A DNA stretch of 64,000 nucleotides. Origin: Mangifera indica. Its lineage: Eukaryota > Streptophyta > Magnoliopsida > Sapindales > Anacardiaceae. The stretch covers positions 12,645,894 to 12,709,893 of the forward strand of contig NC_058145.1 in the NCBI RefSeq assembly GCF_011075055.1, given 5' to 3'. Positions within the stretch are counted from its first letter, which is position 1, and every line of letters starts with the position of its first letter. Shown one piece after another: positions 12,601-27,750 of the stretch. A program made the translations under genes and the position numbers. The notes under the pieces are model-generated. The model did not search any database and was not told where the DNA came from. It worked only from the letters and a program-made list of their open reading frames with translations.

Positions 12601-12894
12601 TCGTACGATATATTTATTGTGTTATTTTAATTCGATATATCTTATAATATATATTATTTTATATCTATATTATATAGTATGATATATATTGTATATCGTA
12701 AAATATTAATATTATGTCCATCAACACTCTTGTAAAAATTATATTGTAACAAAATCATTCCATAAGCCTTTTATCATTTCAAATATAACAAAGCAACCCT
12801 AAAAGTTCAATATTCAAAGGGGTCTATAGGAATTCTATTTGAGTCTACTGCTTTTTTAGGGCAAAAATAAATTTACTAAATAGATAATTAATAG

Positions 12895-13610
12895 GGAAAA
12901 GGATAATTTTCCATCAAAGTTTTAGTTACAATTTAAAATCATAGCTATGAAAAATGAAAAATTTAAATACCCATTTATGAGCTAATTATCGTTCAAATTT
13001 TTAGTTAGAGATAAGGATAAAATTATCATTTTATCGATAAATTATAAAACCTAAAAAATTTATATCATTCTCCTCTTATTTTAGAAAACTCACATTTATC
13101 CCTCATAATTAAAGTTTAAAAAATTTACTTTTCCCTATTTCTAGATTTCATCACCGATAGCTTAAAGAACAGACCAATGATCGAGAAGCAAAGGGCTTCT
13201 TCAGTGAAGGATGACCATTTGTCATCTAGATTGACAAGAAGAGACAAAAGATGACACTTTATTATCCTTCATCGAGTCTTTCATATGACGAAGGATGACT
13301 CTTCGTCGTCGTCATCCTTTGTGAAAAGAGTCATCTTTCATGGTCAGATTTAGAAAATAGGTGAAAAAGTATTTAAATTTTTAAAATTTGGAGGTAAAAT
13401 ATAAACTTTTCAAATTTTGAGAATGAATTGAAATATTAGTTTTTAAAATTTAGAGGGAGAAATAATATAAATTTAAAAATTTTATAGTTTATAAATAAAA
13501 TAACGATTTTACAATAATTAATGTATAAACAAAGGTTTAAATTTTTTATTTATTTTAAATATGATTTTAAAATTAAACTAAAATTTAGGTTTAAAAAAAA
13601 AATCCATTTT
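12895..13610. mobile_element. Non-autonomous DNA element with long inverted repeats
   Basis: The left arm (about 12900-13030) and the reverse complement of the right arm (about 13480-13610) align over more than 100 bases. Both carry a TTTTAGTT ... TTTAAAATCAT block, a GAAAAATTTAAA-type block and an ACATTAATTAT/GAGCTAATTAT block. The GC-richer middle (13180-13350) repeats GAAGGATGA in both orientations. Long terminal inverted repeats suggest a Mutator-like or foldback element. It ends about 335 bases upstream of the kinase gene at 13945. Confidence 0.6.
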
Positions 13611-13944
13611 CCTCATTAATATAATATTTACGAATTTTGAACTGAAACCCCGTCCAACTTCTTCAAAATTTAACGCCGCATCATTCAAACTGGCCTCCCT
13701 CTCCGAACCTTCCCCCGTGATCTCCCTTTCCTTGTTACAAAACGACAACAGCCCATCCAAACCATAACCTGCTTTCTTTGTTTTTCTCATGCAGGCAGCA
13801 TAAAATAAGTTAAACAATTGCCCAAATATGATATTTCTATTTTTATTTTTATTTTTTAATTTACTGACCAAGCCTCCTCCCTCCATTTGATGCATTCTTC
13901 TATGAATCAACTCACCATTTTATTTCCTCGTTGGTTTTCCAAAT

Positions 13945-16161
13945 ATGAAGTGCTTTCATTTCACTAACGGAGATCGACGAGACGACGACGATGGCGTCGT
14001 TTCCAGAGCTTCCAAATTATCATGGGCCCGGTCACTCAGTGTAGCATCTAGTAACGTCGACACCACCAGACGGTCCGAGTTCGACTCCGATTCCACCAGA
14101 GACTGGTCTGACTCGAATGGCTTTTACCACTTGCTCACTCAGCGTAGAGCCAATGATCTCAAGGTCTTCTCTTTTGCCGAACTGAAATCTGCTACCAGGG
14201 GCTTCAGCAGAGCCTTGTTGATTGGAGAAGGAGGCTTTGGTTGTGTCTATAGAGGTGTTGTCACGGTTTCTGATCATCAACAAATTAATGGTGGTGATAC
14301 AAAATTGGATGTTGCTATTAAACAGTTGAATCGTCACGGTTTCCAGGCACTAACTCTTTCATTCTTTTTCTTTTTCACTGTCTTTGTTTGCACTTTAAAA
14401 ATCTTCAATTTTTTGGGCTTATAAAGCTCGAATTGTTTGTTAATTTGTAGTTGAATTAAGTAATGTAAATACTTAGTGTAATTTATTTTGCCAACTTTGT
14501 GGGATTTGGCTGCATTAATCATTTTTGCAATTCTGTAATAATTGGGTCCATTGTTGTCTGTAAAGTTAAGTACAGCTTGTTATCACAATTGCTAAATGAT
14601 TTATTTGAAATGTGAACTTATTTCTAAATAGTATCAATCTAAGTTTTCTTAAAATGGAAAATTAGTTTAGTGTTTGAGGTTGTCTTATGGGGTGCCTGTG
14701 TTTTGCATTCTAGTATTCAGGGGCATAAAGAGTGGATCAATGAGGTGAATTTTTTGGGTGTGGTCAAGCATCCGAATCTTGTCAAGTTGGTGGGATATTG
14801 CGCGGAAGATGATGAACGAGGGATGCAACGGTTGTTAGTGTATGAACTTATGCGTAATAAGAGCTTGGAGGATCATCTATTGGCCCGCGTTCCAGCACCT
14901 CTTCCATGGATGACAAGGTTAAAAATCTCCCAAGATGCAGCTCGTGGATTGGCATACCTACATGAAGAAATGGATTTTCAGGTACCTTTGACTCCTGAAA
15001 TTATCGTAGATAAAGATTGTAGGGCTGCGGTTCTATGTTAATATACAATCTCTTAATAAATGTGAAATTTGATATCTGTACGTTGCATTACTTGATATGC
15101 ATGCAGATCTTATTCATAGCATGCTTCCATAGTTATTTCCTAAGTTATGAGTCAGTTTGCTTTAAATTTTTGCAGCTAATATTTCGAGACTTCAAAACAT
15201 CAAATGTTCTGCTAGATGATGACTATAATGCAAAGCTCTCAGATTTTGGACTGGCTAGGCAGGGACCTCCTGAAGGACTAGGCCATGTTTCGACCTCGGT
15301 AAGTTATATATCTTTCGTAATGGGTTTAAGAGTTTTGCCACTTTTTAAGGTGTTTAAATGCTAATCCAAAGGTTTTACTTCAGAGAGTTTACTGATTGTA
15401 AAGGCACCCTCATTCCAGTTTTAACACCAATAATCTTCCAATTAAAGTTGATAGAATATCTAAAATAAAGTGGTGGATGATGCATATTGGATCCATTAAA
15501 TAAGGAATGCAAGTTTGAACCCTGAGATGCATGCTGGTTTGCTAATTTGTAGAATAGATTACTAACTAACTGATTATTGTTTTATGATTTATAGGTTGTA
15601 GGCACTGTAGGTTATGCTGCTCCAGAGTATGTTCAGACTGGCAGGCTGACGGCTAAAAGCGATGTTTGGAGCTTTGGAGTTGTTCTTTATGAGCTAATCA
15701 CAGGAAGGCGTGCAGTGGAGAGAAATCTACCGCGGAGTGAGCAGAAGCTTTTGGATTGGGTGAGGCCTTATGTCTCGGACTCTAAGAAATTCCAGCTGAT
15801 TGTAGACTCACGTCTTGACGGACGATACTGTATCAAATCTGCTCAAAGACTTGCTTCCCTGGCAAACAAATGCCTAATGAAGAATCCTAAATCCCGCCCT
15901 AAAATGAGTGAGGTGGTTGAGATACTGGGAAACATTATATCTGAGACATCATCTCAAGATGAAGAGGCCCCTCAGCCTGTTAGTGAAATGGACGATGTGA
16001 AGGAGGAAGCAGAACCAGACACTGAGCCTGAGTCCACCAAGCTAGGAAACAATTATCTCAAGAAAGTTTTTGATATCCGAGAGATGGTCAATTTGAGAAA
16101 CAGATCTAGTGGGAAGTTGGATTGGAGAAATTGGACACCTGGCTTGGTAAGAACTTGGTGA
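13945..16161 (+). CDS. Receptor-like cytoplasmic kinase VII (PCRK/PBL38-like), 4 exons
   Basis: A 450-residue serine/threonine kinase of the RLCK-VII-4 type, a group that relays pattern-receptor signals at the plasma membrane. Exons are 13945-14346, 14721-14981, 15176-15298 and 15595-16161; all junctions are in phase 0. The N-terminus MKCFHF lacks Gly2 but has Cys3, a possible palmitoylation site. The glycine loop GEGGFG is at residues 94-99, Lys126 lies in VAIK, the catalytic loop FRDFKTSN has Arg225-Asp226, DFG begins at 244, and the activation segment ends [15 protein letters not shown]. An acidic linker and the tail PGLVRTW close the protein. Intron 1 has a GC donor (CCAG/GCACTA) with a normal AG acceptor. 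The other introns are GT-AG. All kinase residues are intact. Confidence 0.93.
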
Positions 16162-17949
16162 TGATAACCTACCAGCTTGTGGTAGTCAAGAGATTCGGAA
16201 TGCCTTACATTTCCTTCAAAATGCCAGATAATTGCATTTCTGTTGGCATATTTAGAGAAATGAATATAGAGATACGCATAATTCCTGAATGGTTGGAGGT
16301 TATTTCTGCCACTCCCGAGTTCGTTTTGGTTTTCCAGGTAGTTGTAGATATAGGTCATGAGGGAAGTCGCATTGCTATGCATGCTTTTTCTTAGTACAGA
16401 TTGTAAAGCATAAGGTTATGTATGAATGCTGCTGTCAATATATGATAAATATTTTTCCCAACCCATGGTGCTTCTCGATTCCTTAGCTTATTTACTGGGA
16501 TGGTCATTTATGGTACATTCTATGAATTCTTGAAAGGACTACTTCATATCTTTGCATTTTGGTTTAAGAAATGCAAACCAGTACGAGTTGCCTCCCAGGT
16601 TATCATTTCTATAATTGAATTGAGTAGAAGCAGGACGTAGTTGGCAGCCGTTTTCGGTTCAAACAAACCCCACCAAGTTGTATCCTTGAATTTGATTTTG
16701 AACAAGTCAGGCCATCTCCAGCCATCCATGGCATCGGCCCCCACATGACAAACGGATGCCACTGAAAGATTTAGGACAATCAAGGCTTAAGGTGACTGGA
16801 TTATGCGAAAGGGTACCAAAACATGTTTGTGAATTAGTTAGCAACAGACTGGTTCATTAATGTTGAAACTGATACCACACGCTGAATTTATAAGCCACCC
16901 AAAATGGCGATTTTCTGGTAATTTAAATTAATTTATCTCCATGGATTTCCAAACCCGCGGGTAACCCTTGTCCAATATATTGCTCCTTATTAATTTATTA
17001 TTTGAAAGAACGGTAACTTGTCCTATCTAATTGCTTCATTATGTGAAACAAGAAATGGGAAAAACTCATCCTCTTGTGGTTGACTGCTAAGAAACCCATG
17101 TCACCCATTACGTTAAACATGGCAAAGGGGGCCACTCGTTACACTTTTTGGCTTTTTGTAAACTCAATCAATAATTGATCCACCAAAACCACCGTTGCGC
17201 CATTGGTGCTGGGACACAGTTTAGAGCCCCTATGAAGGCAGTCTGATGAACCATTGACTTTAGCGCCGCTGGCCTGTCTACAGAAGAGACCAAAAGTTTC
17301 AACTTGTGTCACTAAAAGCCCGAAAGCTTCATCGAGTAACGCCGCCGTAAACATGTACCCACGTATGCCCATCATTTCCTTTGCAGCTCTTGGGCATTTT
17401 CTTTTGTCTCTTCTTTTGATTAACAAAATCAGATCCCTTACTTACCACCAACACAGATCCAGGCCAAACATGCAAATTTTGATAGCTTAAATTTTCTTTA
17501 TACTAGAGACAACAAAAAGGTTGCTGCATTACAACATAAAAGTGCTATGTGCCTTAACATCATGATGAGGTACATCTAAAAAATAAAATAATGGAATGAA
17601 AATACTTGTGAAAAGGCTATAACTTTCTAACTATAATTCACACACTTTCTAACTATAATTCATACAGAGCACTCATATTCCTTTTCTTCCAAGATCTTTT
17701 CCAGTGGTAGAAACACTTTTGCTCAATGCCCAAAAGACATACAACATACAAATGTGGGTAATTCCTTCCTTTCCTTGTGTTACAGGACAACCCTTAAATC
17801 ATGTCAACAGAATGTTGATTTTTTAACACATCCGCCAAAACAATAATGTACAGTCACAGGACAGACAAAAGTGACTGCCCCAGTTCTTCAGCTTGTTGAC
17901 TACCCCGAGAAAGGAGAAGTACTTCCAACAAGTCCTTTGTTTCCAAGTT
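16162..17949. other. Spacer between two convergent kinase genes
   Basis: It should contain both 3'UTRs. 17139-17400 on the minus strand is open and includes an ATG-ATG start (about 17372) giving roughly 78 residues. It resembles nothing I know, and the antisense strand is also open, so I do not call it a gene. Confidence 0.4.
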
Positions 17950-20198
17950 TTAAGTGTAAAGAGATGATGCTGAGGGCCGAGGATAAGCAGATGCTGAGGG
18001 CCGACGATAAGCAGTTACGCTTCTTTTATTAGCATCATCTGCACTTAGTCTACGAACCTTTGGCCTACTGCTTGAATTGTTGTTAGTATTTCCAGTTTCC
18101 TTGGAATCCTGGAGCTGCTCCAATATGGTAACAACATCATCCATGTTAGGCCTTAACTTGGCTTCTGCAGATATGCATTGTAATGTAAGGGTAGCTGCCT
18201 TATAGGCTCCCTCCATTGTATACTGGCCTTCAAGTCTATTATCAATGACACGGAAGATTTTACGTTTATTAGCCAGGTAAGGTTTAGCCCAGTCCACTAG
18301 ATTGTGCTCTCCAGATGGTCGATTCTTGTCAAGTGCTCTGCGACCAGATATGATCTCAAGCAGAACAACTCCGAAACTATAGATATCACTCTTTGCAGTT
18401 AGATGACCTACAATCAATGAGAAAGGTACTAGTATCAGAGGAATGTCAAACGAACCATTATATGAAGTCCCCAAGCAAGGCTACATTAGATATCTGTAAT
18501 AGCTGGCAAGAAGCTAGCCAGTACAAGCAGCAATTAAGCACTCAATAATACAAACAAAATAAATACCTGTTGCTAGGTATTCTGGAGCTGCATATCCATA
18601 TGTTCCTATAACCCTGGTTGAGACATGGCTCTTATCACCAGTTGGCCCATCCCTGGCCAACCCAAAATCAGAAAGCTTTGCATTGTAGTTCTGTTTAATC
18701 AATGTATTAAAAATAGGAATATTAGAAGAAATGGTATAAAACAGACCCTGAATTTATCAAAGAAATCACATAATATGACTGTTGAGAAGTTCTGCTTTAA
18801 ATCAAGTTATGCAGTACACACAGAATCAAGCAGGATGTTAGAAGTCTTGAAATCCCGATATATAACTTTTGTTTCAGCACTGTGAAGAAAGGCAAGCCCC
18901 TTAGCAGCACCTAGAGCAACTTTCAGGCGAAGGTCCCAAGGAAGAGGTTGAAAATAAGAACCCCCTGGTACAACAATAAGCTAAATCAGTCAATCAGAAA
19001 TATTAATAGAAAGCATTATGCTTCAGTGGTGCAATGCAACAACAGAAAACTCACTCCTAAACAAATGATTCTCCAAGCTGCCTCGAGGCATGAACTCATA
19101 CACCAAAAGTCTGTGCTCATCCTCCAAGCAGTATCCAATCAATTTCACAAGATGAGGGTGGTAAAGCTGTCCCAGATAGTTCACCTCCGCCTATAGGATC
19201 AGAGAAATAAGACAAGTTAATCTGTGCACCCAAGGCAGCAAACATCGTCAACGCTTTATTGAAAAGGAAAAAGGCAAGGTAGTAAAAAAAAAAAAACAGG
19301 TTAAGTTTGCCTGTGGACATCTGAAGTATGCAAGTTCAATCCTAGTATCAATTTCAGGATATTCTAGAACATTGAGACACTGGCCTCTAACCAGACTTAG
19401 AATTGACAAGTTTTCCACTAAAAACCCATTCAGTTCTGTATACTTCTAGGTTCTCACAAATAAGTAGAGAATGAACTCACCAGCCACTCCTTGTGACCTT
19501 GGAAACCCTCTTGGTTAAGCCTTTTCACAGCAATAACAATACCAGTCCCAGGCTTAGTAGCAGCAAATGAATGCTCATCAATCCACCCTTTAAAAACAGA
19601 ACCAAACCCACCCTCTCCTAACACACTGTCGGGACGGAAGTTCCTGGTGGCCATCCTGAGATCCCCGAAACTAAAACTCTTTAAGTTAGGGGACTGCAAG
19701 ATCTCACCCTCACTCCGAGGAGTAGGAGGAACCGAAAACGACGAAACCTTACTAATAGTACTGCTCACATCATTCCCATCTGTGCTAACATACTTTGAAC
19801 TCAGCCCTGCACAAGCAGATGTACAACCTCTGTTCAAACATTTTTTTCACCAATTTAAAACAAATCAATCTCCTTAAATCCAATTCTTCCCATTTATGTT
19901 TCATGCAAAGATTTGCACATCCCAGAAGCATATGAAATGACACAACATGGCAACACCAACCAATAATTTCAGGAATTCTAGAGTAACAAACATCAGATGC
20001 AGACTAAAGCTGAATAACAATCAAAAAATGCATCACCTTTGAAGAAACTAAAATCAGATTAATTAAACACACACGCACACAACCAAAAAAGTGGAGAAAA
20101 AGAAATACCACCATTTAAAGAAAAGAACGCTATAAAGTTGAAGTACCAGTATTGCTTGGGCTCTCAGCTTTAATTTGAGCACTCAAGCAAATCCCCAT
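17950..20198 (-). CDS. PBL9/10/11 (APK1)-like receptor-like cytoplasmic kinase, 6 exons
   Basis: A 412-residue RLCK-VII kinase of the APK1/PBL9 group. Minus-strand exons are 20147-20198, 19481-19806, 19055-19190, 18822-18964, 18567-18690 and 17950-18407, with GT-AG introns and continuous phase. The short first exon encodes [17 protein letters not shown]: Gly2 fits N-myristoylation and Cys4 palmitoylation, so plasma-membrane anchoring is expected. The family linker [20 protein letters not shown] precedes the kinase domain. GEGGFG is at residues 81-86, Lys112 lies in IAVK, the catalytic loop is YRDFKTSN, and the activation segment contains [18 protein letters not shown]. The C-terminal tail repeats RPSASAY-type units. 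No defects are seen. A 5'UTR intron upstream of the ATG is possible (acceptor TTTCAG about 20266) but unproven. Confidence 0.94.
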
Positions 20199-21580
20199 GA
20201 AATCAAACCAGTAAGGACCAACAAGCAGCCTGGTCTTTAACTTCCTTCCAAGAGATCACAAAATTGAAGCCTGAAATGAGCTGTACATATCACAGAGAAA
20301 ACAAAGCAGATCTAATTGTTAGATCAACAGCCTTTTCCTTTCTCTCTTCATGCAAATAAAGTAAGCTATTTTCTTATAACAACAAACGGCCTGAATCAAT
20401 TTCTCTTTGTATCCAACTCTATAGTTTCTGTCACATATAGCAATTTTTTTTTTTCAAATTAAAAATAAAGAAAGAAAGAACTCCAGAACCCCACTCACTC
20501 TTTTTAGTTTTTTTTTTTTTGTTCGAATTAAGTAGACAACGAAGAGGCTGATAAAAGAAAGGTTTTTATTTTAGAGTTTGTCTGGCTGTAGAAAAGCTGA
20601 GAGAGAAAAGTTTTCAGCTCCGGTAGAGAGATAGAGAGAGTTGACCTGGTTCACGATGAATTAGAAGCCACACATTAAGCTTGCGTTTTTATTATATTAA
20701 AGTAGCCAAAAAAGGCTAAACCGCAAATCACAACCCGAATAGAGAGAGAAGTTTAAAGTTTATTTTTATTTTGAAAGTTCCGAAGGAAGGTGAGGAGAAC
20801 TGCATTTATGGCGGGCTGGTCCAGCGTTCAATATCAACTGTACATACTTGCTCTCTCTCTCTCTCAATGACTCTTTCACTGCACTGTGCAGAGTCAAGTC
20901 AGAGAAGATAAGCCTGTGCAAAGTAGTTATCCATTCTCAACCGTTGGATTGTAGTTTCTAGATTATCCAACTTTCGATGCTTCGACAGTTCAACTTCAAG
21001 TTTGGCTTGGCTGGTTGGAGTTGGCTTACAATTAAAATCCGAACCTTTCTTCTGAAATCAAAACACTGCGTTTTTTTATCTTCAGGTCTTTTAAATAAAA
21101 CAACAAACAAATAACAGTGTTTTCTAGTTGCTGATACTTTTCCAAAAGCGATTTTTCAAACAAGGGTTAGAAGAAGCATGCATACTATTCATGGCTTCCC
21201 AAGGACATGATTATTGAAGACACAAACACAGCCGATAAGAGATTATGCCCATTTCAATATCCAAAACTTCATGCATATTGTTTTGACTTCACAAGGAGAC
21301 GATGATGATGAACACGATACGGCTTAAAGTTCAATTTTTTCAAGCTAAGAAAGAGATCTAAACACATGAAAGTTGAATGGCTGATGGTAACATTCCAGCT
21401 CCAAACATCAAAATTTCTTGTTTGTATTTGATGCAAGAATCATGTGAATGAAAATTGTTCTTTTTCAGAAAAAAAAAAAAAAACACACACACACACACTC
21501 CATGAAATCACTGTGTTTTCCAACACTAGCAAATTAATATATATCATTTTCATTCATATGGATACATAGATACAACGCAT
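20199..21580. other. Leader/promoter side of the PBL9-like gene and intergenic DNA
   Basis: 20199-20650 is likely leader and core promoter. Seen from the gene strand it is rich in CT/TC runs (for example 20620-20640). A second CT run lies near 20850, and an A-run followed by (CA)n near 21470-21500. There is no ORF of interest. Confidence 0.4.
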
Positions 21581-21599
21581 ACCAAAGTTGTCGCAGATA

Positions 21600-21850
21600 T
21601 GAAAATCAAATTGTGTATCATATTATATATCAAAAATTTAATTTTTCATATTATACTGTATTATAAGATATAGTTTTAAAAAAAAATAATAAAAATTTTA
21701 ATAGATATATTATCATTTTAGAAAATATCATAAACATCTCTAAAAATTTAAAATTTATCATTTATGCCTCTATTATATCAATTTTTTTAAGGTATACTAA
21801 TTCATATCGGTAATACGTATCATATCGTATTATAAAATACTTATACTAAA
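21600..21850. repeat. Dispersed AT-rich repeat, sister of 12300-12600
   Basis: It shares the same ordered word blocks as 12300-12600, including AAAAATTTAATTTTT, TAAAAATTTAAAATTTAT and CGGTAATACGTATCATATCG. No terminal repeats were found. Confidence 0.6.
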
Positions 21851-21855
21851 AGAAT

Positions 21856-21858
<3 letters not shown>

Positions 21859-21914
<56 letters not shown>
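21859..21914. repeat. (TA)n microsatellite
   Basis: About 56 bases of uninterrupted TA dinucleotides. Confidence 0.98.
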
Positions 21915-21916
<2 letters not shown>

Positions 21917-22965
21917 GAGAACTTATCGTTACTTTCAAAACCGAAATGACCATACCAAATAAGATAATTTTTTATTTTAGTAATCGATTATACGATACTT
22001 TTAGAACCGAATTAATTATGTTGAATAAGGTAAATTTTAAGTCTGGTGATCGACTTTATAATCCCTACATCAAATAAATTAAAATTTTGATTTTAATATA
22101 TTTTTAAAAAAATTTTGATTATGTGTTCTTTTATATGTATTTTTTTTTTATCAGACAATCTACTTTTTCCCAAAATGTACTGGAAATCACGTGATATTGA
22201 AATTCATTCATATAATTTAATTTTTGCATGAACTCTCTGCAACAAGAAACGAATTAAGATCGTGGACATGAATACATCTGAAGTACAATCTATTTAATTA
22301 TTTCACGAGCAGCAGTCACTTGATTCCTGTTATTACCTTCCAGCCTTTTTCTATTTTCATTATTAATTATAATGAGCAAATTTATTATAATTATAATCAT
22401 ATTAAAATTTTATGAATAGGGAAGGGTTCGAATCTAAATCTTTATTTTTAAAATTATAATATTTTATTAATTTATATGATAAATTAATACCATTAATTTG
22501 ATATATCTATTTTTCGTATTAATATAAAAGATTTGATTTTTTTTTTTACCAAACATCACCTCATTTGGTATGACGTACAAGCGTTGCCATGGCTTACGTC
22601 AAATATGAATGGTACTTCCCCACCCACAGTATCAACAACGCGAGATGAAATCAGAACCGTCAGTCACCATTGCATTTTCATCAAGTTTATGCTTCTTTAA
22701 GGTTGCACAAATCCTACAAAAATCATATCAGGTGTGATTAGCCGATAGTGTTGACTTGGGGAGAGCAGCGTGGAGGTCTCGCACGTGGGCTCCACCTAAG
22801 AATGGCGAGCAGCGTGCTGCAATGATGTATCCTTTTACCCCTTTTTATTTCTTAAAAAAAAAAAAGCCCATAACGTTTTAGCTTCGCTTGGCTCGACTTC
22901 AGCTAATCTGAATAGCCGGCTTCAGCTAATCAAATCTAAAAATAAATAAAAGCCAAATCACTGTG

Positions 22966-23794
22966 TTCCACCCAAGTTTTAATATAAAGACAAAATACTG
23001 TAAAGTTTCAAAAATTGAAACACCCACCTATAAGTCGATTTTTATTAAATTTTTTTTAGTTATAATTAAAGGTAAAATCGCTATTTCAATAATATTATTA
23101 AAAAATATATAATTTTATCTTATTCTCTCTAATATTTTAGAAATTAATAACTTCACATTTTTTTAATATCTTCAGTTTTGAAGAATGTCTATTTTCCTTC
23201 ATTCTTGATTTTTTTTTCTCCCTTCTCCAACCACCACCCATTTTTGCCGACTCTTCCTTTTTCCTCCATTCAGCCAGCCACCTCTCATAGTCAAAATGGT
23301 TGGTCAGGGCACGAAGATACAATAAAAAGACACGAGCGAAGATTTCTTTGTGGAGATAAAAAGATTTCGTGACGAGCTTAGTAGAGGAGAAATTGCATTG
23401 CATCATTGCAAGAAAGAAGTAAAGGTCGACTTTGGCTTGGTCCACAGAGGGAGAGATCGTTAGATTTTGAGTAATCTAATATTGAAGAGGGACATTAAAT
23501 AGAGTTTTTAAAAGTTTGTAGGGGCAATTGAAATAAAAAAAAGATAAAAATCTTATATTTGAGAGAAAAAATAAGGTTTTTCAAAGTTAAAAAATTTTAA
23601 ACATAAATAAAATTATTAGTTTTTAAAACTTAAAAGAAAAATATAATCAATTATATTTTAAATAAATTATCAAAATAATAATTTTATATTCCACCCAAAT
23701 CTAAAATTTTTAATAAATATTAATTTATAAATAAATATTTAAATTTTTTAATCTCCAAGTGCATGTGTGTTTTTCCACGAAAACTTGGGTGGAA
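22966..23794. mobile_element. Non-autonomous DNA element, about 0.83 kb, TIR TTCCACCCAAGTTTT
   Basis: The ends are perfect 15-base inverted repeats (TTCCACCCAAGTTTT at left, AAAACTTGGGTGGAA at right), and the subterminal arms are AT-rich on both sides. The middle (about 23170-23460) is GC-richer and open on both strands but encodes nothing I recognise; it may be captured host DNA. A single similar terminus, CCCACCCAAGGTTTG, occurs at 43156. A target-site duplication was not clear. Confidence 0.7.
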
Positions 23795-23799
23795 AAGAC

Positions 23800-24860
23800 T
23801 CCTACCTTAAATAAACTGTTTTTATGTCTGATGATAATAGCAGGTGATAAAAACATCCTTGGTCAAGGATGAAGAATATAGTGATAATAATAAACAAATA
23901 ACTAGCGTGAGGCATTAGTCAAAGGCAGTTTTGTCGGTTAGTAAACGGAATTGACGGCCACAAATTCACTATTCCGTACGTCTCCACGTTACTCTCCGAG
24001 TTTGCATTACTATGAGTATGATCTGTGATACTTGGCTTGTAATTTGACATAAATTTTATAATATGAAATCAGAGGTCTGTTACTTAACTTTGTTTCTTGA
24101 CTAATTGCTTTCATCAATGGACTTTGTTGTTTTGCTATGATTATCGTAGTTGCAGTTGGAGGATAATGGTTCATGATAAGTCAACCCAAAAGACAAAAGA
24201 AAAATAGCCTTTAAATGTTGGAAAATGAGGAAATTCATCCCCCATTGCAAATACCAACCTGTAGAAGATGTCTTCTCTTGCTTGTATATCAATTAAAAGT
24301 AGGCTTAAAAGGAGAATTTGGACTTTGAAAACCTGGCCAGCCTCATAATTTTATGCTAAAAGTCTTGGTTGAAATCCTGTCGGCTAAAGGTGCTTCAAGG
24401 AGTCACAATTTTCATAAGTCGAGAGGAATCCCTCATATTTTGTTTCAAATCAAGCAGTTCAACAACAGTCCTAAGGCATAAATCTGAGAAGAAAAACAGT
24501 CATCTTCTACTTGTCGTAAACATAGATTTAGTCGTGGGCTAGTCATTAGACCCGAGGTATTACTTATTTGGTATGATTCATTCAGTCCTGAAAGAGCAGT
24601 TTGATTTAAGTGGAGTTTCTCGTTATCATGGAAAAAAATAGAAAAGATTATTAGTTTCGGAAATAATATCAATCAAAGCCACTGATTTAATCCACAAATG
24701 GATTTCAGTGAAAAAGGCTTCGGTAATCTGGCTTATAATACTTAATATATACGTTGGTTAACATAAACTCACCATAAAAACAAGCTACAACTCAAGTGAT
24801 TACAAAAAGCAATATAGGGAGAAAAACTGCAGGCAGAGCTATACCAGATACAAAGGTAGT
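23800..24860. other. Intergenic DNA 3' of the TPI locus; no gene seen
   Basis: There are only short chance ORFs. 24780-24866 is the expected 3'UTR of the TPI copy. Confidence 0.4.
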
Positions 24861-24866
24861 TTAAAT

Positions 24867-27662
<2,796 letters not shown>

Positions 27663-27743
27663 GTTTGTTTGCCTGATCGACTGGCGATGAAGTCGAGAGA
27701 AATGTTGACGAAGACACAGTGATCAAGATTAGATTTTAGTGGC

Positions 27744-27750
27744 CTTTATA
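27744..27750 (-). promoter_or_regulatory. Candidate TATA box of the TPI copy
   Basis: On the minus strand TATAAAG lies 82 bases upstream of the ATG, a plausible distance for a short leader. It is inferred from motif and position only. Confidence 0.4.

Noticed and set aside
17139..17426. Minus-strand ORF between the two kinase genes
   Set aside because: The long form starts with TTG; an inner ATG gives 78 residues without known features, and the opposite strand is equally open. It is more likely chance in 3' flank.
23137..23445. ORFs on both strands inside the TTCCACCCAAG element
   Set aside because: They have no recognisable domain and lie wholly within the element's core.
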